The notes under the pieces: model-generated
Told to the model about the DNA's origin: nothing
Database searches by the model: none
What the model saw: only the letters and a program-made list of their open reading frames with translations
Assembly (NCBI GenBank): GCA_003249015.1
Contig: QBLS01000027.1
Coordinates: 1 to 55,550 of the forward strand
Direction: 5' to 3'
Length of the DNA: 55,550 bases
From: Pseudanabaena sp.
GTDB taxonomy: Bacteria; Cyanobacteriota; Cyanobacteriia; Pseudanabaenales; Pseudanabaenaceae
Shown here: in pieces, positions 15,270 through 23,775 of the stretch
Layout of the letters: each line of letters starts with the position of its first letter
Position numbering within the stretch: the first letter of the stretch is position 1
Made by a program: the position numbers and the translations under genes

Positions 15270-16673
15270 ATGAGAACTTTATCGCAAACTGTTGAATTTA
15301 ATTTGAGTCTGCTGCATAAATATAATCGTCCTGTGCCGCGCTATACCAGTTATCCCCCTGCAACGGAATTGCATGAAGGGTTTGATGGTAATGATTTTCA
15401 GAGGGCGATCGCTTTAGGTAATTCCCAAAATACGCCGCTATCCCTCTATTGCCATATTCCCTTTTGTGATGTGCCTTGTTATTTTTGCGGATGCAATACG
15501 ATTATCACGCCACGCAAGGATTTTGCTGAGCCATATTTGCAATACTTGATGCGACATATTGCACAGGTGGCGGCACTAATTAATCGTGATTCTAATCGCC
15601 TTGTGGAGCAGATGCACTGGGGCGGCGGCACACCCAACTATTTGACAATTGAGCAGATTAACCGCCTCTGGGAATGTTTGCAAGCGCATTTCACCTTTGC
15701 GGCGGATGCGGAATTATCCATTGAAGTAAATCCGCGATCGCTAACTAAAGAATATTTGCAGGACTTAAAAAATCTGGGCTTTAACCGCATTAGCTTTGGT
15801 ATTCAGGACTTTAACCCGCAAGTACAACAAGCCATCAATCGCATTCAACCTGAAGAGATGCTATTTGAAGGAATACGTTGGATGCGTGAAGTGGGTTTTG
15901 AAGGCGTAAATGTAGATTTAATCTATGGTTTACCATTTCAAACCTTAGATACTTTTGAAGAGACGATCGCCAAAACCATTGCCCTCAATCCCGATCGCAT
16001 TGCCCTGTTTAATTTTGCCTATATGCCTTGGCTGAAGCCTTTACAAAAGCGCATTGCCCAAGAGACATTGCCCTCGGCAGAGGCGAAATTGGCGATCGTG
16101 CAGATGAGTATTGAGCGCTTAACGGCATCTGGTTATGTGTTTATCGGCATGGATCACTTTGCCAAGCCCAATGATGAATTGGCGATCGCCCAAAGGCAAG
16201 GACAGTTACACCGCAATTTTCAGGGCTATACCACTAAGCCCGAATCTGACCTGATCGGCTTTGGGATGACTTCCATCAGTATGTTGCAAAATGTCTATAC
16301 CCAAAACCATAAAAAGTTGAAGGATTTCTATCAGGCGATCGATGCTGACGAGTTACCCATTGAGCGCGGTGTCACCCTCAGTGATGATGATATTTTGCGG
16401 CGATCAATCATTATGGAACTGATGTGTCAGTTTCAATTATCACAGCCCGATATTGAGTCCAAATATCATTTGACTTGCGATCGCGACTTTGCCAAATATT
16501 TCGACCGCGAGCGATCGCAACTTCAACAATTAGAGGCTGATGGATTGGTGCAGTTAGAGCGCGATCAAATCACGGTCACACCTGCGGGGCGCTTACTAAT
16601 TCGCAATATTGCCTCGGTATTTGATACCTATATGCAGGCTGACAATACCAATCGCTTCTCTCAGTCTGTCTAA
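15270..16673 (+). CDS. hemN: oxygen-independent coproporphyrinogen III oxidase
   Basis: A 467-residue radical-SAM enzyme. The [4Fe-4S] motif is in CHIPFCDVPCYFCGC (Cys66, Cys70, Cys73, with HemN-type extra Cys75). The SAM-binding GGGTPNYL (about 119), FNRISFGIQDFNPQVQQAINR, and VNVDLIYGLPFQT follow, and a HemN C-terminal winged domain is present from about 370. It decarboxylates coproporphyrinogen III to protoporphyrinogen IX without oxygen, replacing HemF when oxygen is low. It sits between heme oxygenase and the desaturase and is read in the same direction. Start ATG 15270, length typical for bacterial HemN (about 457). Confidence 0.95.
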   Translation: MRTLSQTVEFNLSLLHKYNRPVPRYTSYPPATELHEGFDGNDFQRAIALGNSQNTPLSLYCHIPFCDVPCYFCGCNTIITPRKDFAEPYLQYLMRHIAQVAALINRDSNRLVEQMHWGGGTPNYLTIEQINRLWECLQAHFTFAADAELSIEVNPRSLTKEYLQDLKNLGFNRISFGIQDFNPQVQQAINRIQPEEMLFEGIRWMREVGFEGVNVDLIYGLPFQTLDTFEETIAKTIALNPDRIALFNFAYMPWLKPLQKRIAQETLPSAEAKLAIVQMSIERLTASGYVFIGMDHFAKPNDELAIAQRQGQLHRNFQGYTTKPESDLIGFGMTSISMLQNVYTQNHKKLKDFYQAIDADELPIERGVTLSDDDILRRSIIMELMCQFQLSQPDIESKYHLTCDRDFAKYFDRERSQLQQLEADGLVQLERDQITVTPAGRLLIRNIASVFDTYMQADNTNRFSQSV

Positions 16674-16716
16674 AAGAATCTCTTCGAGAACTATCTTCTA
16701 GCGCAAAAAACTCTAA

Positions 16717-16794
16717 GAGATCCCCCTCAATCCCCCTTTGTAAGGGGGAAGAAGAAAATTCTCCCCCCTTTACAAGGGGGGCTGGGGGAGATCT
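16717..16794. repeat. imperfect inverted repeat of C-runs and G-runs
   Basis: AGATCCCCCTCAATCCCCCT and its near complement (ACAAGGGGGGCTGGGGGAGA) surround a second pair, TTTGTAAGGGGG...CCCCCCTTTACAA. It lies between hemN and the desaturase gene. This type of C/G-rich inverted repeat is common in cyanobacterial spacers. It could form a strong hairpin that attenuates read-through into the desaturase gene. Confidence 0.7.
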
Positions 16795-16840
16795 AGACAA
16801 TTCCTAGCTACATTATCTTGTCCAATTCCAAACTTAACCC

Positions 16841-17731
16841 ATGCAATCAAACGAATCTAATCTAATCAAAGTCCAATTTAATCAAGAACATCGCGAATCA
16901 CCACCGTCTCCCACTCAACCCCAAAACTCAGTACCCCTCGATTGGACAGCCGTAGCCTTTTTTGGAGCAATTCATGGACTGGCAGGGTTAGCACCTTGGT
17001 TCTTCTCTTGGTCTGGACTAGGGGTGATGATCTTCCTGCATTGGCTCTTTGGCAGCATCGGCGTATGTTTAGGCTATCATCGCCTGCTTAGTCATCGCAG
17101 TTTTCGCGTTCCCCGATGGCTAGAATATGCGATCGCCATTCTCGGAGCATTGTCTCTCCAAGGTGGCCCCATTTTTTGGGTGGCGGGACATCGCTTGCAC
17201 CATGCATTTACCGAAGACGAACAGAAAGATCCCTATGCAGCCACTCGTGGCTTTTGGTGGAGTCATATGCTCTGGATTTTCTATCCCCACGATCAATTTT
17301 TTAAATACGATCAATACAAGCGCTATGCAATGGATTTAGAAAGGGATGGATTTTATCGCTGGCTCAATCGCTATTTCCTAGTTTTACAACTGCCCTTGGG
17401 AATACTTCTATATGCTTTGGGCGGCTGGTCTTGGGTGATCTATGGCGTATTTTTGCGAATGGTCATTCTTTGGCATACCACTTGGTTTATTAATTCCGTT
17501 ACCCATATGTGGGGTTACAAAACCTTTGATAGTCATGACAATTCGCGCAATCTCTGGTGGGCAGCCATTCTTACCTATGGCGAAGGTTGGCACAACAATC
17601 ACCACGCCTATCCGCAGGTAGCGAAATGTGGTTGGCAATGGTGGGAAATTGATATGACTTGGTGGGCAATCTGGCTCCTAAAATCCTTGGGCTTAGCCAA
17701 TCATGTGAATATGCCCCCTGTAGAGATTTGA
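16841..17731 (+). CDS. acyl desaturase of the three-histidine-box (DesC-like) type
   Basis: A 296-residue integral membrane desaturase. The iron-binding boxes H80RLLSH85, H117RLHH121 and H251NNHH255 are present, plus His222 in NSVTHMWG. Hydrophobic stretches at about 38-75, 95-115 and 175-220 fit the four-helix topology. The boxes HRLLSH/HRLHH/HNNHH are those of delta-9 acyl-lipid or acyl-CoA desaturases (DesC, Ole1). A desaturase-like gene, called desF in Synechococcus 7002 as I recall, is part of the ChlR regulon; this may be its counterpart. The reaction needs oxygen, which is notable in a low-oxygen cluster. Its position between hemN and chlA suggests coordinated control. Confidence 0.88.
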   Translation: MQSNESNLIKVQFNQEHRESPPSPTQPQNSVPLDWTAVAFFGAIHGLAGLAPWFFSWSGLGVMIFLHWLFGSIGVCLGYHRLLSHRSFRVPRWLEYAIAILGALSLQGGPIFWVAGHRLHHAFTEDEQKDPYAATRGFWWSHMLWIFYPHDQFFKYDQYKRYAMDLERDGFYRWLNRYFLVLQLPLGILLYALGGWSWVIYGVFLRMVILWHTTWFINSVTHMWGYKTFDSHDNSRNLWWAAILTYGEGWHNNHHAYPQVAKCGWQWWEIDMTWWAIWLLKSLGLANHVNMPPVEI

Positions 17732-17816
17732 TTTGGGCAGTTTTGAGTTTGCCATAGGTCAATTCAAAACTCAAAACCTTTACTTGTAAAACATATTTTT
17801 AAGAGAGGAAAAAACT

Positions 17817-18893
17817 ATGGTCGCTATTTCTCCTAATTCTCAATCTGAAATGATTCCTGATGGCATCAAAGTCCCTGTTAAGGAAACTCTATTAACACCG
17901 CGATTTTATACCACCGATTATGAAGCGGTGGCAAAGATGGATTTGTCTTTGCAGCAGGCAGAATTGATGGCGGTGCTTGAGGAAATGCGGAGTGACTATA
18001 ACCGTGACCACTTTAAGCGCGATCGCGAATTTGAGCAGACATGGGAACATATTGATAGCGAAACCCGTGCCGCTTTCATTGATTTTCTAGAGCGTTCCTG
18101 TACATCTGAGTTTTCAGGGTTTCTGCTGTTTAAAGAACTCTCTCGTCAATTGAAAGAGAGTAATCCTATTCTTTCGGAAATCTTTCAACTATTGGCAAGG
18201 GATGAAGCACGTCATGCAGGTTTTTTGAATAAGGCGATGAAGGATTTTCATCTATCTTTAGATTTGGTCAACATGACTAAAAAGCGTAGCTACACCTTCT
18301 TTAAACCAGAGTGGGTAATTTATTCGGTCTATCTATCAGAAAAGATTGGTTATTGGCGCTATATTCTCGTGCATTACCATATGCAAGATCAACCTGAAAA
18401 TCGCTTCTATCCACTATTCAAATATTTTGAGAGTTGGTGTCAGGATGAGAATCGTCATGGTGACTTCTTTAAGGTTTTATTGCGATCGCAGCCGCAGCTA
18501 TGGAATACATGGCAGTCAAGGCTATGGGCAAGGTTCTTTTTATTGACAGTGTTTGCCACCCATACTTTGACAGTATTTGAACGAGCTGATTCTTATAAAT
18601 CTATCGGGCTTGATGCGCGGGAGTATAACAAACAGGTAATCGTGAATACTAATCACACAGCTCTGAGTGCGTTCCCTGCGATTCTTGATACAGCCCATCC
18701 TAGTTTTTTCCCAAGACTGGAGAAATGTGCTGATTACAATTTCAAGTTGATGGATATTGACAAGAGTGATCGCCCCGAATGGTGGAAGAAATTGCAAAAG
18801 CTACCCATATTTGCGGCGATCGTTTGGCAATTGCTATTGGTGTTTTTTTTGAAACCGATCAATGCTGAAGCTGAACGCGGCAAAGTTTATTAA
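17817..18893 (+). CDS. chlA: Mg-protoporphyrin IX monomethyl ester oxidative cyclase (AcsF/ChlA)
   Basis: A 358-residue di-iron protein that closes the fifth (E) ring of chlorophyll to give divinyl protochlorophyllide. The di-iron ligand motifs ARDEARHAGF (about 148) and CQDENRHGDF (about 218) are EXXH-like, and the N-terminal helix TLLTPRFYTTDY is family-typical. A C-terminal hydrophobic segment (about 330-345) fits membrane association. GAGAGG lies close before ATG 17817 as a Shine-Dalgarno sequence. The position in the ChlR-type cluster points to the low-oxygen isoform ChlA-II, with a second copy (ChlA-I) expected elsewhere. An 85-bp spacer separates it from the desaturase gene. Confidence 0.94.
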   Translation: MVAISPNSQSEMIPDGIKVPVKETLLTPRFYTTDYEAVAKMDLSLQQAELMAVLEEMRSDYNRDHFKRDREFEQTWEHIDSETRAAFIDFLERSCTSEFSGFLLFKELSRQLKESNPILSEIFQLLARDEARHAGFLNKAMKDFHLSLDLVNMTKKRSYTFFKPEWVIYSVYLSEKIGYWRYILVHYHMQDQPENRFYPLFKYFESWCQDENRHGDFFKVLLRSQPQLWNTWQSRLWARFFLLTVFATHTLTVFERADSYKSIGLDAREYNKQVIVNTNHTALSAFPAILDTAHPSFFPRLEKCADYNFKLMDIDKSDRPEWWKKLQKLPIFAAIVWQLLLVFFLKPINAEAERGKVY

Positions 18894-18914
18894 GTAGCTA
18901 TCCCCTGCCCACTC

Positions 18915-18957
18915 AAAAATAAGTGTTGCGGCGCTTTGCGCCGCAACACTTATTTTT
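18915..18957. repeat. perfect long hairpin, GGCGGCGC-core family
   Basis: Arms AAAAATAAGTGTTGCGGCGC and complement with a TTT loop; the 3' T-run follows. It is positioned to terminate the cyclase transcript, only 20 bp after its stop codon, and lies in the leader of the ABC ATPase gene. Confidence 0.85.
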
Positions 18958-19006
18958 GGCATCAGTCGTATTTAGTATAGAATACCAACAAATTCTGTTT
19001 ACTTAT

Positions 19007-19960
19007 ATGACAGTCCCAACAGTCCGCACCCATCGACTGACTAAGCAATTTGATAGCCATATTGCTGTAAACCAGATTGATTTACAGATAGAGAGTGGTG
19101 AAGTTTATGGACTTATTGGACCAAACGGTGCAGGAAAGACCACTCTGATTCGGATGCTTGCTGCTGCCGAGGAACCGACCGTCGGTGAGATCTATATCAG
19201 CGGGATCAGGCTGTCTAGGGGACAAGACAACCCCGAACTGAAGCGGCAGTTGGGATACTTGCCTGATGATTTTCCTCTTTATGATGATTTAACTGTTTGG
19301 GATTACCTAGATTATTTTGCAAGGCTCTACTTTTTAAAAGATCCCCTGCGATCGCAAAGGTTGCATGAAGTAATTGAAATAGTGGAGCTAGAACAGAAAA
19401 GGTATGAAACAATTTCTACCCTCTCGAGGGGCATGAAACAGAGATTAAGCCTTGCTCGCAGTATTATCCACAATCCAACTCTGTTGTTACTAGATGAGCC
19501 AGTCTCTGGCTTAGATCCCCTCGCGAGGGTTAAGGTTCGCAATATTATTAAGCTGCTACAACAGCAGGGAATGACAATTCTTATTTCTTCTCATATATTA
19601 AGTGACCTCGCTGAAATCTGTACTTCTATTGGCATTATGGAACTAGGAAATCTGGTTGAAAGTTCCAATTTACAAGCACTATATGAACGCAGCAGCCAGT
19701 CGTATCAGCAATTACTAATTTCGACTCTCGGTAATATTCAAGATTTACAATCCGCTTTACATAACTCGCAATTAATTAGAAATATAGAAGTCTTAGTTGG
19801 AACCGCTAGTGTGCGTGCGGAGTTTGTGGGTAGTTTAGAAGAATGCAGCGCATTACTAAAATCACTAATTGACAATGGGATACCTATCACTGATTTTCAT
19901 CGTTCTCAAGATACCCTAGAAAATATATTTTTGAAGTCAGGATACAAGCAAACGAGTTAA
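19007..19960 (+). CDS. ABC transporter ATP-binding protein
   Basis: A 317-residue protein from ATG 19007 (MTVPTVRTHRL). Walker A GPNGAGKT, signature motif LSRGMKQR, Walker B LLLDEPVSGLD and the H-loop ISSHI are all intact. The arrangement (ATPase with about 90 extra C-terminal residues) resembles exporters of the CcmA/NatA/ABC-2 type, but no permease gene is adjacent, so its membrane partner and substrate are unknown. The ORF is open upstream to 18923, but that extension begins inside the hairpin. It is followed by another hairpin, then the convergent CHASE2 gene. Confidence 0.88.
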   Translation: MTVPTVRTHRLTKQFDSHIAVNQIDLQIESGEVYGLIGPNGAGKTTLIRMLAAAEEPTVGEIYISGIRLSRGQDNPELKRQLGYLPDDFPLYDDLTVWDYLDYFARLYFLKDPLRSQRLHEVIEIVELEQKRYETISTLSRGMKQRLSLARSIIHNPTLLLLDEPVSGLDPLARVKVRNIIKLLQQQGMTILISSHILSDLAEICTSIGIMELGNLVESSNLQALYERSSQSYQQLLISTLGNIQDLQSALHNSQLIRNIEVLVGTASVRAEFVGSLEECSALLKSLIDNGIPITDFHRSQDTLENIFLKSGYKQTS

Positions 19961-19976
19961 GTAGTTACTAACCTAG

Positions 19977-20013
19977 GAAGCTGTCCCTTCCGCGTAGCGG
20001 GCGGGACAGCTTC
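19977..20013. terminator. hairpin between convergent ABC ATPase and CHASE2 genes
   Basis: Arms GAAGCTGTCCC/GGGACAGCTTC with inner CCGC-GTA-GCGG. The internal CCGCGTAGCGG also occurs in the hairpin at 37734-37772. It lies just after the ABC stop and 13 bp before the end of the opposite gene. Confidence 0.78.
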
Positions 20014-20025
20014 ATTTGGTATAAG

Positions 20026-22623
20026 CTAAGCTCTGATCGCTAGAGCAATACTGTCAGCGATCGCCTGTTCGGCATCGTTGGCAGGCAAAGGACGGGAAAA
20101 CAAGTAGCCCTGCCCAAACTCACAGCCCATTTGCTTGAGAATCTCAGCTTGCTGACGAGTCTCAACGCCTTCCGCAACCACACTCATATTTAAGGTATGC
20201 GCCAACATCGTAATCGTTCTTACAATTTCGATATTTTCTCCACCCTCTGTCATCTGAATTACAAACGCCCGATCAATTTTGAGAATATTAATTGGGAATC
20301 GATGTAAATAGCTTAGGGAGGAATAACCCTGACCAAAATCATCAATACTTAATTGAATATTTCTAGCTCTTAATTCAGCTAACTTATTAATCGTCTGTTC
20401 ACCTTGATCCATTAAAGTACCTTCTGTAATCTCTAAACGGATAGAACTTCCATTAATGCCAGTCTCCTCTAAAATGAGATCTAGCTTGTCTAGTAGATCT
20501 GGTTCACGGATTTGATGGCTGGCGAGGTTGATACTCATCTTTAAATTGTTGGCATCAGGAAATTTCTGCAACCATAACTTAAGTTGTTGACAAGCTTCCC
20601 GCATCACCCAATCTCCAATCGCCACAATTAAACCCGTATCTTCAGCGAGTGGGATAAATTCTATGGGCGAAATGAATCCGCGCTTGGGATTTCTCCACCG
20701 AATTAAAGCTTCAAATCCAGTTAATTTATCATTTTCTAAAAGAACAATGGGTTGATAATAGAGTTCAAATTCTCCATGTTCTAGGGCATAGTGGAGTTCG
20801 CTCTCTAACTGTGTCAATCTGAGAGTCTGTTCGTACATTTCCTGATCAAATAAGGCATATCTGCTTTTACCAAGTGCCTTAGCCCGATACATAGCAATAT
20901 CCGCATCCCTCAATAAATCCACGCAACTGCTGTAGTTTGGTGTGCTAATCACAATCCCAATGCTAGCGCTAGGAAAAATGGGATCCCCTTCAATGATAAT
21001 TGGATTAAGAAAATTATTTAAAATTCGATCAGCTACTGTTATGGCTTCGCTCACATCTTGAATATCATCAACAAGAATCGTAAACTCATCACCACCAAGA
21101 CGCGCCACCGTATCAATAGAACGCAAACAACTCTGTAGTAATTTGGAGATTGCCTGTAAAAATAAATCTCCAATATTGTGACCCATACTATCGTTGATCA
21201 TTTTAAAGCGATCAAGGTCGATAAAAAAGATGGCGAATAAATAATTAGGATGGCGCTTACTGTACTCAATTGCGTGTTCCACCCGATCCATAAATAGATT
21301 GCGATTGGGTAAACCTGTCAACGCATCGTGAGAAGCATCATGGGCAAGGGACTTGATGGAGTCAGACAAAGCAGAATTTAGCTCTTGTAAACGAGAGACA
21401 TAGACATAACTCTGCATCAACAACATGGAACCAACATAAACAAACAGACAGGGCATAACAGGTATCCACAGTCCATTTAAAAAGAATAAATAACTACTGC
21501 CTATCAGTACAATTGCCCCCGTAAATATTGTTCCAACGAGAGCTAGCAATCGCCGCTTTGTGAAAATCCAGATCATGCCAGCACCAGCGATCGCCCATAC
21601 TACGATCCAAACTTCTTCCCAAATATCAGGTAAGACTCGAAATAGTGGACGATTTTCTAAAGCCGCGCCAATGACTAATTTAACGATATTTGCTTGAAAC
21701 TCTACCCCCGAAATCTTGACAGGCGAAGTCGTAAAGTTACTACTGTAGGGAGTGAAAAATACGTCATTCAGGCTAATTGCTTGAGCGCCAATTAGGACAA
21801 TGCGATCGCGCATTAAATCAGGAGGTATACGGCTTTCTAAAATATCCGCGATCGATACATGACGAAATTTTTGAGAAGAACCGTGATAATTCATCAAAAC
21901 TTGGATACCACCAGCATCAGCATTGATGTAGCTGCCATCATTACTTTCTAGAGGCTTAAAAACAGCTTTACCCAGTTGGAGATATCCTGCATCTGAGGAT
22001 TTTGGCTCGATGCCTTTATCTTTGAGGTAAGCAAATGCGAGCGCCAGTCCAAGGCTCGGCAAGTCTTCATTTCCCTCTGGCATTGGATATAGTAGCGCCC
22101 GACGCAATCGACCATCAGGATCAACAATCACATCATTGGCAGCCACTTGCCCCAGTTCTTTTAGGGCAGGTGGTGGTGCAATCGTACTGTTTCCGCCATT
22201 ATCGATACTTTTTTCGATACCAATGAGATTAGGCGTGGTTTTAAAAACTTGCTCTAGTTCTGCGTATCCTTCCCCGACTGGAATATCTCGATACAGATCT
22301 AGTCCTATTACCTTAGGTCGCTGATCGCGAATTTTTAGTAGGATCTTGGCTAAAACACGATCAGACACTGGCCATCTTTCTAAATAGCGGATGTCTGACT
22401 CTTGCACCCCGACAATGATAATTCTCTCGTCCACAGGCTCGTTAGGACGAAGCTGGATATATTTATCAAAAGCCGCCCATTCACTAGGCTGTAGCCATCC
22501 CAACCAACGCAGGCTAAAAACAATCAAGTAAACACTGCTGCCAGATAGGAAAAATCCTCCCCATTGCTGTAGCTTGCGTGGTAACTTTTCCCAATTGGCT
22601 TTTAGGGTTTTGATGGCAATCAT
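20026..22623 (-). CDS. CHASE2-GGDEF-EAL cyclic-di-GMP signalling protein
   Basis: An 865-residue protein. A first membrane segment lies at about 22-42. CHASE2 (about 50-320) has the family pattern ERIIIVGVQESDIRYL...VIGLDLYRD. Three hydrophobic segments at about 335-405 follow, then GGDEF (435-600) and EAL (605-855). The diguanylate cyclase active site is intact: G510-G-D-E-F514, with the inhibitory site R501-S-I-D504 five residues before it. The EAL side is also intact (E638-A-L, EITEG, DDFG 761-764, KIDRAFV, EGVET). Both synthesis and breakdown of cyclic-di-GMP are therefore possible. Its start is 1 bp after the stop of the upstream DUF928 gene, so the two are co-transcribed. Confidence 0.93.
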   Translation of the reverse strand: MIAIKTLKANWEKLPRKLQQWGGFFLSGSSVYLIVFSLRWLGWLQPSEWAAFDKYIQLRPNEPVDERIIIVGVQESDIRYLERWPVSDRVLAKILLKIRDQRPKVIGLDLYRDIPVGEGYAELEQVFKTTPNLIGIEKSIDNGGNSTIAPPPALKELGQVAANDVIVDPDGRLRRALLYPMPEGNEDLPSLGLALAFAYLKDKGIEPKSSDAGYLQLGKAVFKPLESNDGSYINADAGGIQVLMNYHGSSQKFRHVSIADILESRIPPDLMRDRIVLIGAQAISLNDVFFTPYSSNFTTSPVKISGVEFQANIVKLVIGAALENRPLFRVLPDIWEEVWIVVWAIAGAGMIWIFTKRRLLALVGTIFTGAIVLIGSSYLFFLNGLWIPVMPCLFVYVGSMLLMQSYVYVSRLQELNSALSDSIKSLAHDASHDALTGLPNRNLFMDRVEHAIEYSKRHPNYLFAIFFIDLDRFKMINDSMGHNIGDLFLQAISKLLQSCLRSIDTVARLGGDEFTILVDDIQDVSEAITVADRILNNFLNPIIIEGDPIFPSASIGIVISTPNYSSCVDLLRDADIAMYRAKALGKSRYALFDQEMYEQTLRLTQLESELHYALEHGEFELYYQPIVLLENDKLTGFEALIRWRNPKRGFISPIEFIPLAEDTGLIVAIGDWVMREACQQLKLWLQKFPDANNLKMSINLASHQIREPDLLDKLDLILEETGINGSSIRLEITEGTLMDQGEQTINKLAELRARNIQLSIDDFGQGYSSLSYLHRFPINILKIDRAFVIQMTEGGENIEIVRTITMLAHTLNMSVVAEGVETRQQAEILKQMGCEFGQGYLFSRPLPANDAEQAIADSIALAIRA

Positions 22624-23349
22624 TTATAGAAGTTTAATAGCACCTGCCTCAGCTATCCCAACTTGTTGCAATAGCTTCTGAAACAGGTTGGATGCTAGAA
22701 CAGCATCAGAATCGGTTAACTGAGATTCATAGATTACAGCGATCGCATCGTACCAAATTCCTGCTTGGATGTATGCAAGCGCTTTGTCGTAGGCTGACCG
22801 ATTAGCAATTTTTTTAGCGACATCCTTAGAGACTGGAACACGCTCAAGCCAAGCACGGGCATAAATACTCTGAGAAGGTCTGCTGGGATTACAAATCAAA
22901 GATACAGTCCAACGATACTGCTTACCAACTTCTAACCCAGCCGTATCTTCATCCAGTTTGAACTTCATTAGTCCTGCGTTTTTGACAGGCAATTGTTTAA
23001 CCAGAATTGGTTCGGCAACGCCTTCTTCAACCAAAGATAGCTCAAGGGGAATAGATGGTACGGCAGAGATGTACCAAGACAAAGTGGGGTAAGCACTAGA
23101 TGTAAAAGCTGTGTGATCCTTGGGGACGAGCAGTTGCAGGGCAACTGACTCAGTATTGAGGCAACCACGAGAACCGCCACCTTCAGTACGTTGAGGCTGA
23201 GGTCTAGGAGTAGGCTTGTATGCAGGACTCGATGAGAAAGTACCTGACATAGCAGAGAGTGGTTCCATGACTACAGTAAGGAACCCTGCCCACAACACAA
23301 AACCTAGAGAAAATGCAGTTCTCTTTGATAGCAACATACTATTGAACAT
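22624..23349 (-). CDS. DUF928 family secreted protein
   Basis: A 241-residue cyanobacterial protein. An N-terminal hydrophobic segment (about 10-35) is a signal peptide or anchor, then a Pro/Arg-rich linker. The core has LVPKDHTAFTSSAYPTLSWY, ELSLVEEG, YRWTVSLICNPSRPSQS and AGIWYDAIAVIYE, the pattern of DUF928. These proteins are encoded beside CHASE2 and CHAT genes in many cyanobacteria (recalled). It ends one base before the start of the CHASE2-GGDEF-EAL gene and is read divergently from the CHAT gene. A role as a periplasmic partner of the CHASE2 sensor is an inference. Confidence 0.85.
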   Translation of the reverse strand: MFNSMLLSKRTAFSLGFVLWAGFLTVVMEPLSAMSGTFSSSPAYKPTPRPQPQRTEGGGSRGCLNTESVALQLLVPKDHTAFTSSAYPTLSWYISAVPSIPLELSLVEEGVAEPILVKQLPVKNAGLMKFKLDEDTAGLEVGKQYRWTVSLICNPSRPSQSIYARAWLERVPVSKDVAKKIANRSAYDKALAYIQAGIWYDAIAVIYESQLTDSDAVLASNLFQKLLQQVGIAEAGAIKLL

Positions 23350-23775
23350 TGTTAAGCTTTGACAAAATTATAACATTTTAAGATAGAAAGTAAACATCCT
23401 ATGTACTAAGCTGTCCCCATGTCTATAGTTAAATCATAAAATTAGATTCCACAATGAAAATTGCTGATTAAAATCTTAATAATTATGATTAGAAAAGATG
23501 ATTTTTTGAAAGTTATTAGTTGAGGGGACTTACAAAAGCTAATTTCGATATTTTTAAGATTTTTAGCGTAAAAAATGCCAAAATTGTTTTTATAAAAACT
23601 CCCATTGTGTCGTACTGGCAATTCATAAATTCTCTCTGACTCATTTTTGGCTTTAGCCTATTAAAACTTTTTGTGGTTTTAAGGAATAATACTAGGGGGG
23701 AAAGCCTTGAGAATGTTGCTGAGTATTGCCGAGACTGACCTGTTGATTGCGACCAATTAGTCTAGGTATTCCATA
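23350..23775. other. 426-bp A/T-rich divergent promoter region
   Basis: No supported ORF and no member of the long-hairpin family. It separates the divergent DUF928 and CHAT genes and is A/T-rich, so promoters for both directions are expected here. The absence of the window's ubiquitous hairpins from a divergent gap fits their bias to gene ends. Confidence 0.55.

Noticed and set aside
18923-19006. 28-residue extension of the ABC ATPase
   Set aside because: It starts inside the long hairpin and lacks ABC features; ATG 19007 is the natural start.
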